Source: Candidatus Woesearchaeota archaeon (GTDB lineage Archaea; Nanobdellota; Nanobdellia; Woesearchaeales; JABGXB01). From it: DNA of 64,000 nucleotides. The position numbers were made by a program, and so were the translations under genes. A model generated the notes under the pieces. The model worked only from the letters and a program-made list of their open reading frames with translations. It did no database searches and was not told the origin of the DNA. The stretch is from NCBI GenBank assembly GCA_018675975.1, contig JABGXB010000002.1:504098-568097 (forward strand). The letters are read 5' to 3'. Positions 16,871 to 24,392 of this stretch are shown piece after piece. The first letter of the stretch is position 1. Each line of letters starts with the position of its first letter.

Positions 16871-16953
16871 CGCCGAGACTGGGATTTGAACCCAGAATCC
16901 CTTACGGGACAAGCTTTCCAGGCTTGCGCAATACCGGATTATGCGATCTCGGC
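16871..16953 (-). tRNA. tRNA-Ser (anticodon GGA)
   Basis: The minus strand folds as a class II tRNA of 83 nt. The acceptor stem is GCCGAGA/TCTCGGC with discriminator G73, as expected for serine. The anticodon stem CAAGC/GCTTG carries loop CTGGAAA, giving anticodon GGA. A 14-nt variable arm and the T arm CTGGG-TTCAAAT-CCCAG are clear. CCA is not encoded, consistent with the CCA-adding enzyme at 33400. No intron is seen. It lies 18 nt after tRNA-Met and is likely transcribed with it. Confidence 0.95.
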
Positions 16954-16971
16954 AATCACATATATAAAATA

Positions 16972-17046
16972 TGCCACTAGAGGGATCTGAACCCTCGACC
17001 TCCAGATTATGAGTCTGGCGCTCTAACCAGGCTGAGCTACAGTGGC
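16972..17046 (-). tRNA. tRNA-Met (anticodon CAT), elongator type
   Basis: A 75-nt class I cloverleaf reads on the minus strand: acceptor GCCACTG/TAGTGGC, D stem GCTC/GAGC, anticodon stem CCAGA/TCTGG with loop CTCATAA, T arm GAGGG-TTCAGAT-CCCTC and discriminator A. The anticodon is CAT. It lacks initiator features such as three G-C pairs at the base of the anticodon stem, so elongator Met is most likely. An Ile tRNA with a modified C34 is the alternative. CCA is not encoded. Confidence 0.93.
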
Positions 17047-17107
17047 TTATAATTTAGATGAAACGGTTCGATTTAAAATTGTTTTGTATAGAATAAGAAA
17101 TATTTAA

Positions 17108-17416
17108 TTAAATCATTTCAATTTCAATATTAAGACCTTCTGGAATTGGCACTCTCATAATCATTCTTAATGCTCTTTCTTCTAATCCAATATCTATTAA
17201 TCTTTTATGTACTCTCATTTCAAAATTATCAAAACTTGCTTTACCACGTCCTGCTGTACATTTTCTTGTAGTAACTTTAATTTTTCTAGTTGGTAGGGGA
17301 ATAGGACCTTTCATTGAAACTCCAGTTTTTTCTGCAATTTCTAAAATGTACGAACATGTCTGATTTATTTTTGCTATTTCAGTACACGTTAATTTGATTC
17401 TTGCTTTTTGTTGCAT
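17108..17416 (-). CDS. rpsJ: Small-subunit ribosomal protein uS10
   Basis: The 102-aa protein is a full-length uS10 with the conserved 'GPIPLPTRK' and 'HKRLIDIGL' segments. uS10 sits in the head of the 30S subunit. In many archaea it follows EF-1A directly; here a plus-strand orphan (17558-18358) separates the two. An AGAGG-like ribosome binding site precedes the ATG. tRNA-Met and tRNA-Ser follow downstream on the same strand. Confidence 0.96.
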   Translation of the reverse strand: MQQKARIKLTCTEIAKINQTCSYILEIAEKTGVSMKGPIPLPTRKIKVTTRKCTAGRGKASFDNFEMRVHKRLIDIGLEERALRMIMRVPIPEGLNIEIEMI

Positions 17417-17557
17417 TTTATTCCTCTAGGTATCTCGGAATTTATTGCCATTTATAAATATATCTTCAGATTTATTTTAATAATTTTTACTTACTTATTT
17501 CATCCTATATTGTATATTTGCTATTATTTTTATAAATATTTAAGAATATTGTTTAGT

Positions 17558-18358
17558 ATGGAAGAGACAGGTCTGCCCTTAGCTGATTTTGATAAACCAA
17601 CATTGGAATCTATAGCAAAAATTGAGAATAGTCAAAACCAATTTAATAAGAAAAGAAGTGATTTAATTCAGCATTTATCAGAACAATTTCAATCATTGTA
17701 TTTCTCTTCAACTTATAATTGGAAAGCATTAAAAAAAGACACTATATTTTTTGCAGTTGAGGAAGAGAGTAGATTGGATGGATTGAAAAACTTTGGTGCA
17801 GAAGAAATTTTGGGAGAAGCTAAATATAAATTTATAAAAGATAATATGTATAGGTTGAAAGGAGAAAATAGAAATGTTTCTCCAATAACTATTCCGGCAT
17901 ATGGATATTTTATTGGTCTAGTAAAACAGAATGATTTATTTGATGAAGGTGTCAAATATAGTAATTTGAATTTAACAAAAAGTCATGCAGCTTTAATTTT
18001 TATGGGTGAGGGTATTCGAGTATTTCCTATTGTTTCTGCAAGGAGTATTCTTACGCTTGAAAAAAATCCTGATTTTACAACATTTATAAAAAAAGATACT
18101 CGAGATGATTTTTATTATAAATCTTCTACTCCTGATTCGTGGCCTCCATCATCGGATGTATTTTCATGGGATAAACAATTTACAAGTGATGCAAGTTATA
18201 TAAGACACTCAAAACTTGTATTTAATGATTTAATTAAACGGGTTGTAGGTGGGAATGATAGAGTATTTCCAAATCCTGAATTGGTTATGGCGCATAATAA
18301 AAGATTTAGTATTAGATTGGAAAAACTTGAATGTTATTTTAAAGAATATTTAAGTTAG
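17558..18358 (+). CDS. Hypothetical protein inserted between tuf and rpsJ
   Basis: I do not recognise this 266-aa soluble protein. The start at 17558 is chosen because TATA (17528-17538) lies about 25 nt upstream; the longer reading from 17408 would run through the uS10 promoter and add an artificial hydrophobic leader. It includes a Ser/Pro-containing 'STPDSWPPSSDVF' stretch and no known motif. It is on the opposite strand to the translation genes on both sides, which breaks the usual EF-1A/uS10 pair. This suggests a later insertion. Codon use is less extreme than in the Lys/Asn-rich neighbours. Confidence 0.6.
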   Translation: MEETGLPLADFDKPTLESIAKIENSQNQFNKKRSDLIQHLSEQFQSLYFSSTYNWKALKKDTIFFAVEEESRLDGLKNFGAEEILGEAKYKFIKDNMYRLKGENRNVSPITIPAYGYFIGLVKQNDLFDEGVKYSNLNLTKSHAALIFMGEGIRVFPIVSARSILTLEKNPDFTTFIKKDTRDDFYYKSSTPDSWPPSSDVFSWDKQFTSDASYIRHSKLVFNDLIKRVVGGNDRVFPNPELVMAHNKRFSIRLEKLECYFKEYLS

Positions 18359-18427
18359 ATGTATTATTTTTACTTTGAATTATTAAGAATTAAAATTATA
18401 AAAAAAATAAAAAATTAAATAGTTGAA

Positions 18428-19720
18428 TTATAATTCAACTTTTTTATCAATTTTTAAACAAACACCTGCAGCTACTGTTGCACCACTATCTCTAATTGCA
18501 AATTTAGATAATTGTGGAACTGTATCTTTAGTTTCGATAACTGTTGGAGTTGTTGGTTTTAATCTAACAATTGCTGTGTCACCGTTTCTTAACATATCAG
18601 GTTTTTCTTCAACAACTTGTCCTGATGCAGGATCTAACTTTGCTTGAATTTCTAAAAATTGACAAGCTACCTGTGATGTGTGAATATGACATACAGGTGT
18701 ATAACCTACAGTTAAAACTGATGGGTGATTGATAACAGTAATCATTGCAGTAAATTCTTCTGCAATTGTAGGAACATTACTTGCATCTCCAAGTACATCT
18801 CCTCTTGCTACGTCTCTTTTGTTAAATCCTCTTATTGAAATACCAACATTGTCACCTGGAACAGCTTGTGGCATGTTTTGGTGATGCATTTCAATTGATT
18901 TAATTTCACCATGAACACCTTTACCTTCTCTTCCTGGTACTGCAGTTACTTTTTGTCCAACTTTTAATATACCTGTTTCAATTTTTCCTACTGGAACACA
19001 ACCAATACCTGTAATATTATAAGCATCTTGTACTGGAATTCTTAAAGGTAAGTCAACTGGTTTTTCAGGAACATCAAAACTATCTAATGTTTGTAATAAT
19101 GTTTTTCCGTCATACCATGACATGTTTTCTGATTTATTTACAATATTTTGTCCTTGTAATGAAACTGTTGGAATGAATCCTTTAATTTGTTCATCTCTAA
19201 ATCCACTACCTTTTAATAATTTAGTAACTTCATCTTTTACTGCATTAAATCTATCTTGACTATATTGTTGTAAATCCATTTTATTTACTAATACAACAAC
19301 TTGATCAATACCTTGAACTTTTGCAAGGAATGCATGTTCTTTTGTTTGTGCATTAATACCATCATTAGCTGCAACAACAAGAACTGCTGCATCTGCTTGT
19401 GATGCACCTGTAATCATGTTTTTAATAAAATCTTTGTGCCCTGGAGCATCAATAATTGTGTATCTAAATTTATCAGTTTTAAATTCCATGTGTGATAAAT
19501 CTATTGTAACTCCTCTTTCTTGTTCTTCTTTTAGATTGTCCATTACGTATGCAAATTCAAAACCTGCTTTACCTTTTTCTTGAGCAAGTTTTTTTAACTT
19601 TTCCATTTTTTGTGCGTCAAATGCACCTGCATCAAATACTAATCTTCCTACTGATGTTGATTTTCCGTGGTCTACGTGACCGATAAAAACAACATTAATG
19701 TGTTCTAATTCTTTTGCCAT
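18428..19720 (-). CDS. tuf: Translation elongation factor 1-alpha
   Basis: EF-1A delivers aminoacyl-tRNA to the ribosome with GTP. The 430-aa protein has G1 GHVDHGKS (14-21), the G2/switch region 'ERGVTIDL', G3 DAPGHKD and G4 NKMD, followed by two beta-barrel domains. Codon choice and conservation fit high expression. A GAGGA ribosome binding site precedes the ATG, and the region between it and EF-2 has its own TATA boxes plus a perfect inverted repeat (19760-19790), so it is probably transcribed partly on its own. Confidence 0.98.
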   Translation of the reverse strand: MAKELEHINVVFIGHVDHGKSTSVGRLVFDAGAFDAQKMEKLKKLAQEKGKAGFEFAYVMDNLKEEQERGVTIDLSHMEFKTDKFRYTIIDAPGHKDFIKNMITGASQADAAVLVVAANDGINAQTKEHAFLAKVQGIDQVVVLVNKMDLQQYSQDRFNAVKDEVTKLLKGSGFRDEQIKGFIPTVSLQGQNIVNKSENMSWYDGKTLLQTLDSFDVPEKPVDLPLRIPVQDAYNITGIGCVPVGKIETGILKVGQKVTAVPGREGKGVHGEIKSIEMHHQNMPQAVPGDNVGISIRGFNKRDVARGDVLGDASNVPTIAEEFTAMITVINHPSVLTVGYTPVCHIHTSQVACQFLEIQAKLDPASGQVVEEKPDMLRNGDTAIVRLKPTTPTVIETKDTVPQLSKFAIRDSGATVAAGVCLKIDKKVEL

Positions 19721-19759
19721 TTTTAATTCCTCGATATTTTATTCTAATTTTATAACTAA

Positions 19760-19790
19760 AGGTTAAACCTGCTTTTTATAAGTTTAACCT
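19760..19790. promoter_or_regulatory. Inverted repeat enclosing EF-1A TATA box
   Basis: AGGTTAAAC, 13 nt, GTTTAACCT forms perfect 9-bp arms. The spacer contains TTATAAAA on the minus strand, a TATA box about 55 nt before the EF-1A ATG; a second TATA-like element lies at 19747-19755. The repeat is 18 nt beyond the EF-2 stop codon. It could be an operator for EF-1A or, as RNA, a 3' hairpin ending the EF-2 transcript. Confidence 0.6.
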
Positions 19791-19807
19791 CTTTGATTAA
19801 AAAGTCC

Positions 19808-21964
19808 CTAAAGACCTTTTCTTTGTTTAATTTTTGCAACAGTAGCATCTTGTAATTCAAAAGGTAACATTTCAAATCTTTGATCTAATACAAAAGAACT
19901 ACCTCTACCACCTGTTGCACTTCTCAAATCTGATGAAAAACCTATTATTAATTCTGAAACTGGCATGTCTGCTAATGCAGTCAATGTGCTTTCTTCAGTT
20001 TCCATATTTAATAACTGGCCTCTTTTATTTGAGATTAATCTGGAGATCTCACCCATATAATCAGAAGGTGCTTCAAATTGTATTTTTTGAATTGGTTCTA
20101 ATAATACTGGTCTTGCATCTAATATTGCGGTTCTAATACCTTCTCTTACTGCAGGATATAATTGTCCAGGTCCTCTGTGGATTGCATCTTCGTGTAATTT
20201 TGTTTCTGTTAATGTAATAATCATATAAGTGCACGGTTCTTTTGCAATTGCTCCTGCTTTCATAACATCTTCAAACATGTCTAAAACCATTTCTATTATT
20301 TCATTAAGATGCACTTCTCCTCTTGTACCATCAACAAAAATACAATTATTAAAAATATCTCTTACTTTTTTCGCAGTATCATTATCGAAACCTGCTGCCT
20401 TTAATGAATCAAGAACTTTTTGATCTTTCTTTTTAATTCTACCTGAATGTATATTACCTTCTTTGAAAGCTTCTTTTAATTCATCAGACATTGGTTCTAC
20501 ATTAAAATACAATCTATTGTGTTTATTTGGTGATTTTCCTTCTGCTGCATTTGGTGTTGAATTTAATATTGACTCTCTATAAACAACAACGGGTGCACCC
20601 ATTTTAATTTTTACACCTTTTTCACTAATAATTCTATTTTCAATAATTTCTAAATGTAATTCACCCATACCACTCATTAAGTGTTCTCCTGTTTCTTCAT
20701 TAATTTCAATTTTAATTGAAGGATCTTCTTTTCCAACTGCTCTTAGGACTTCTAATAATTTTTTCAAATCACCTGGATTTGCAGCTTCAATTGATTTAGT
20801 TACAACAGGATCAAAAATATGTTTTAATTCTTCAAATGGTGAAACTTCACCGATGGCCATTGTGTCACCTGGCACTCCTTTCAAACCTGAAATTCCTATT
20901 ATATTTCCTGCTGGGACATTATCAACAATTTCTCTTTTTGCACCATTGTAAATAAATACTTGTTGAACTCTACAATCTTGTTGTGCTAATTGTAATCTTA
21001 CTTGTTCTCCTTTTTTTATTGTTCCTGCAAAAACTCTTCCTGTTGAAATTTCTCCTGCTTGTTTGTCAACTACTACTTTTGTAATTACAAAAACTGGTTT
21101 TCCATTTGGATCGCAATTAACTAATTCTTTACCCATTTCACTATCTAAATCCCCAGTCCATAATTTATCAATTCTATATTTTGAAGATGCATTTGGTGAT
21201 GGAAGATGTTCAATAACTGCTCCTAATAAGCAATCATGTAATGGAATTTTTTTAGCTAATTCTTTTCTTGTATCTTGTGTATATGCTTCATAAATATCTT
21301 TAAACGTTATTCCTTTTTTTGTCATATAAGGAATTGACAAAGCCCAATTGTGGAATGCTGAACCAAAACATACACTACCTTTTGTTGCATCTAATTGCCA
21401 CTTGTTTCCATATTCTTCTCCTGCAATACTTATTATTAATTTATTTACTAAATCAATTATTTTTGCAAGTCTTGGAAGTAAGTCTTCTGGTTTTAATTGT
21501 AATTCTTGAATCAGTCTATCAACTTTGTTAATAAATAAAATTGGTTTAACTCTTTCTTTTAGTGCTTGCCTTAGAACAGTTTCTGTTTGAGGCATTATAC
21601 CTTCAACTGCACAAGAAAGAACAACAGCACCATCAACAGCTCTCATTGCTCTTGTAACATCTCCACCAAAATCAACGTGACCTGGTGTGTCAATTAAATT
21701 AATTAAATGTTCTTTTCCTTCTATCTCATGAACCATTGATACACTTGCCGAATCAATTGTAATTCCTCTTTCAGCTTCATCTTCTTTAAAATCTAATGCT
21801 CTTGCTTGGCCTGCTAAGTGTTCACTCATCATTCCTGCACCAGATAATAAATTATCTGAAAGTGTTGTTTTTCCGTGATCAATATGTGCACATATTGCTA
21901 TATTTCTTATGTTATCTGGATCTTTCATAATCCGCGTAACTTTATCAACCATCTTTTCTGCCAT
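19808..21964 (-). CDS. fusA: Translation elongation factor 2
   Basis: EF-2 drives ribosomal translocation. The 718-aa protein has G1 AHIDHGKT, G2/switch 'ERGITIDS', G3 DTPGHVDF and G4 NKVD. Domains II-V follow. The diphthamide loop is present as 'DAIHRG', with the histidine that is modified in archaea and eukaryotes; diphthamide enzymes are not in this window. It is part of the minus-strand run L7Ae-eS28-eL24-NDK-EF-2, starting 10 nt after the NDK stop with a GGTG-type site. Confidence 0.98.
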   Translation of the reverse strand: MAEKMVDKVTRIMKDPDNIRNIAICAHIDHGKTTLSDNLLSGAGMMSEHLAGQARALDFKEDEAERGITIDSASVSMVHEIEGKEHLINLIDTPGHVDFGGDVTRAMRAVDGAVVLSCAVEGIMPQTETVLRQALKERVKPILFINKVDRLIQELQLKPEDLLPRLAKIIDLVNKLIISIAGEEYGNKWQLDATKGSVCFGSAFHNWALSIPYMTKKGITFKDIYEAYTQDTRKELAKKIPLHDCLLGAVIEHLPSPNASSKYRIDKLWTGDLDSEMGKELVNCDPNGKPVFVITKVVVDKQAGEISTGRVFAGTIKKGEQVRLQLAQQDCRVQQVFIYNGAKREIVDNVPAGNIIGISGLKGVPGDTMAIGEVSPFEELKHIFDPVVTKSIEAANPGDLKKLLEVLRAVGKEDPSIKIEINEETGEHLMSGMGELHLEIIENRIISEKGVKIKMGAPVVVYRESILNSTPNAAEGKSPNKHNRLYFNVEPMSDELKEAFKEGNIHSGRIKKKDQKVLDSLKAAGFDNDTAKKVRDIFNNCIFVDGTRGEVHLNEIIEMVLDMFEDVMKAGAIAKEPCTYMIITLTETKLHEDAIHRGPGQLYPAVREGIRTAILDARPVLLEPIQKIQFEAPSDYMGEISRLISNKRGQLLNMETEESTLTALADMPVSELIIGFSSDLRSATGGRGSSFVLDQRFEMLPFELQDATVAKIKQRKGL

Positions 21965-21973
21965 TTAATTCAC

Positions 21974-22462
21974 CTATATAACGTATTTTTCATAAACAGT
22001 TTGATAATCATGTAATTCATTTTTATCAAACCATAAAGTTAATTCTCTTTTCGCATCATTTTCGTCAGCTGATGCATGGATTAAATTTGCTACAATTCTT
22101 TCATTTGTATTTGCATAATGTTTTGAAATGTGACAAAAATCTCCTCTTATTGTTCCTGGTGTGGATTCATTTGGATATGTGGATCCAATTAATTTTCTTA
22201 CGACATTAATTGAATCAACTCCTTTTAGACATACAGCTATAACTGGTCCTTCTGATAAATATTTAGTTAAACCATCTAAAACTCTTTGTCCGTGTTTTTC
22301 GCCAATGTCATTATAATGATTTTCAGCGTGTTCTTTTTGAACCCATACCATTTTCATTCCAATTATTTTTAATCCAGTTCTTTCTAATCTTTTTATGATT
22401 TCTCCAGATAAAGATCTTTGAACTCCATCTGGTTTAATCAATATTAAAGTATTTTGTATCAT
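21974..22462 (-). CDS. ndk: Nucleoside diphosphate kinase
   Basis: NDK moves the terminal phosphate between nucleoside triphosphates and diphosphates through a phosphohistidine. The 162-aa protein begins 'TLILIKPDGVQR', has the 'NESTPGTIRGDF' loop, and keeps the catalytic histidine in 'NLIHASADENDAKREL', matching the family NxxHGSDS region. Length is slightly above the usual 150. It is embedded between eL24 and EF-2 with gaps of about 10 nt, a common archaeal order. Here it could supply GTP for the elongation factors. Confidence 0.96.
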   Translation of the reverse strand: MIQNTLILIKPDGVQRSLSGEIIKRLERTGLKIIGMKMVWVQKEHAENHYNDIGEKHGQRVLDGLTKYLSEGPVIAVCLKGVDSINVVRKLIGSTYPNESTPGTIRGDFCHISKHYANTNERIVANLIHASADENDAKRELTLWFDKNELHDYQTVYEKYVI

Positions 22463-22471
22463 TTTAAAAAT

Positions 22472-22675
22472 TTATTTTTTCATAGCTGCAACTCTTACAG
22501 CTTTTTCTTTTTTGTACTCTTCAGTCCATTTAGTTCTTCTTGGTTTTCTTTTTAATTCAAGCATGTTTTTTTCACATCTTCTTGAACAAAAATTAAATAT
22601 TTTAGAGTCTTTTTTAATGAACTGAACACCTGTTCCAGGTTCTATTTCTTTTCCACAAAAATTGCATTTATCCAT
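22472..22675 (-). CDS. rpl24e: Large-subunit ribosomal protein eL24
   Basis: The 67-aa protein has the eL24 zinc ribbon: CNFCG near the start and 'FCSRRCEKN' further on, followed by a basic 'KRKPRRTKWT' tail. It is a normal-length archaeal eL24. It begins one base after the eS28 stop and ends 9 nt before NDK, in the conserved L7Ae-eS28-eL24-NDK operon. Confidence 0.96.
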   Translation of the reverse strand: MDKCNFCGKEIEPGTGVQFIKKDSKIFNFCSRRCEKNMLELKRKPRRTKWTEEYKKEKAVRVAAMKK

Positions 22676-22676
22676 T

Positions 22677-22919
22677 TTATTTATTTAATTTTCTGGCTTC
22701 GATTTCAGTTTCTCTAAGCATTATGATGTCTCCTATTCTTATTGGACCTCGAACATTTCTTCTTAATACTTTTTTTTGATCTCTTCCTTCAAGAACTTCA
22801 CATCTGACTTGTATCGCTTCACCTTTTGATCCAGTTCTTCCAACAACTTCTCTAACTACTGCTGGAACTGCATGACTAAATTCAACTCCACTTGATCTTT
22901 TTTGTTCTGGCTTTGCCAT
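22677..22919 (-). CDS. rps28e: Small-subunit ribosomal protein eS28
   Basis: The 80-aa protein carries the eS28 OB-like pattern: '[26 protein letters not shown]' region and the characteristic '[13 protein letters not shown]' followed by '[11 protein letters not shown]'. It has a slightly longer N-terminus than minimal eS28. It lies 9 nt after the L7Ae stop, with an AGGTGAG site before the ATG, and directly before eL24. Confidence 0.97.
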   Translation of the reverse strand: MAKPEQKRSSGVEFSHAVPAVVREVVGRTGSKGEAIQVRCEVLEGRDQKKVLRRNVRGPIRIGDIIMLRETEIEARKLNK

Positions 22920-22928
22920 TTAACTCAC

Positions 22929-23270
22929 CTACATTTGTGATAGAGAAGTTTTAATCTCTTCAATAATGTTTTTAGCTTCGCCTGCTTCAACTATGCTTAC
23001 TGCAATTGTTCCAACATCAATTCCTGCTGCAGCACCTAGTTCAGTTTTAGAACTAACTTCTAAATATATTACATTTTTCTCTTTTGATAATACAGGTAAA
23101 TGTAAAATAATTTCTTTAGGGTTAGCATCGCTTGACGCAATAACTAATTGTGCTTTGCCAGTTTCAATTGTTTTTGTAACTTCATTACATCCTTTTTTTA
23201 TTTTTCCAGTTGCACGTGCTAATTCAATAGCTTCGTATACTTTATCTAATAATTCTTTAGGTACTTCCAT
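22929..23270 (-). CDS. rpl7ae: Ribosomal protein L7Ae
   Basis: L7Ae binds kink-turn RNA in the large subunit and, in archaea, in box C/D and H/ACA guide RNPs and RNase P. The 113-aa protein has the family core 'KGCNEVTKTIETGKAQLVIASSDANP' followed by 'AGIDVGTIAVSIVEAGEA'. It is first in the operon; the GGTGG site before the ATG and TATA about 23380-23390 mark a leadered transcript. That leader could host a kink-turn for autoregulation, but I did not recognise one. Confidence 0.97.
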   Translation of the reverse strand: MEVPKELLDKVYEAIELARATGKIKKGCNEVTKTIETGKAQLVIASSDANPKEIILHLPVLSKEKNVIYLEVSSKTELGAAAGIDVGTIAVSIVEAGEAKNIIEEIKTSLSQM

Positions 23271-23467
23271 TTTTCCACCATATATATTTATTTTAATTCT
23301 TGAAATAATTTGTTGAGAATTAGTTAATCAATATCTCAACCAAATTGGTCTCATCAATATACTTTTAGGATTTTTAGTCTTTTTATAAAGCTTTTCATGT
23401 TTTTTTTTTCATATTATTAATGACACATTTATTTATAATTCAAAAAAACTATTTTATTATAAAAATT

Positions 23468-24343
23468 ATGAGGTTGATTATGAATATTAAAAGAAGTTTG
23501 ATGGATTATCCTATAGGATATAAAGATTATGATAAATTGGGGCGTGAGTCATATAAATTTTCTGACTCAATTAGTCTTGAACATTTGAGTGAATTCGATT
23601 TGAATGCATGGAATGCTGGTGATTGGCAAACTCCTATGTTTAAAGATATGGAATTGAGTGAAAATTTACTTTTTTTAACTCAAGTATTTTATGGTGATTT
23701 GACATCCAAAAGTTATTTGATTTCACTTGATAGACCCGTTAGTTTTCATTCAGAATTTAGAACTACATATCCTTTTAAAATTGAAGAAGATAAATTAAAA
23801 TTTAAAATTCCAGTTATTTCTAAATTTCAATTATTAGATACTGATTTAACTTCTAGGCCTGCAACATCAGAACATGATATGATGGATTATGAAAATTTTA
23901 CTAAATCTCGGATTCATTCGTCTATATTAGATGGAGCTTATGGTGTAATTTTTGCCCCATTGTCTTTTGGGAAAGATAAAGATACAAAAAGTGGTTATCA
24001 TACTAAAAGAGAAATCTTACCTTTTTTATTTGATGATGTAATATCTGGAAGTCATGTTAGTAGTGATGTGAGGAACGCTTTTAATTATATGGCTTCATTG
24101 GATTTAATTGGTAGAATTTTAGGTGAGGAAACTATGGTGGACAATACAATTCCAAATAGTCCTCTTATTAGTCGAGTTCATCATTCATTAGATAGAGAAA
24201 CTAAAGAATTATTTTTAGCTGCAAAATGTAGTTATAATGATTTTAAAGAAAATAAACCTTTTGAGCAAACTAGTGGCTTAATAAACGGACTTGGTTATGA
24301 TAATTTACGAGAGTATTTAACAATTATTGGGAGACCTGAATAA
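23468..24343 (+). CDS. Hypothetical protein, about 291 aa
   Basis: I do not recognise this protein. Possible ATG starts are 23468 and 23480; TATA-like sequence at 23431-23440 favours the first over the upstream TTG/ATG at 23420. It is soluble, with no known catalytic signature. The segment 'SLDRPVSFHSEFRTTYPF' weakly resembles a part of the orphan at 14653. It stands alone, divergent from the L7Ae operon, with its own promoter. It is one of several orphan single genes placed between translation operons. Confidence 0.55.
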   Translation: MRLIMNIKRSLMDYPIGYKDYDKLGRESYKFSDSISLEHLSEFDLNAWNAGDWQTPMFKDMELSENLLFLTQVFYGDLTSKSYLISLDRPVSFHSEFRTTYPFKIEEDKLKFKIPVISKFQLLDTDLTSRPATSEHDMMDYENFTKSRIHSSILDGAYGVIFAPLSFGKDKDTKSGYHTKREILPFLFDDVISGSHVSSDVRNAFNYMASLDLIGRILGEETMVDNTIPNSPLISRVHHSLDRETKELFLAAKCSYNDFKENKPFEQTSGLINGLGYDNLREYLTIIGRPE

Positions 24344-24392
24344 TTTTTTTTATTTTGCTTAATTTTTTAAACACATATTAATATTTAGTTTT

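Noticed and set aside
17408-17557. Hydrophobic N-terminus for the orphan at 17558.
   Set aside because: This stretch holds the promoters for uS10 and the orphan. A TATA box lies exactly 25 nt before ATG 17558.
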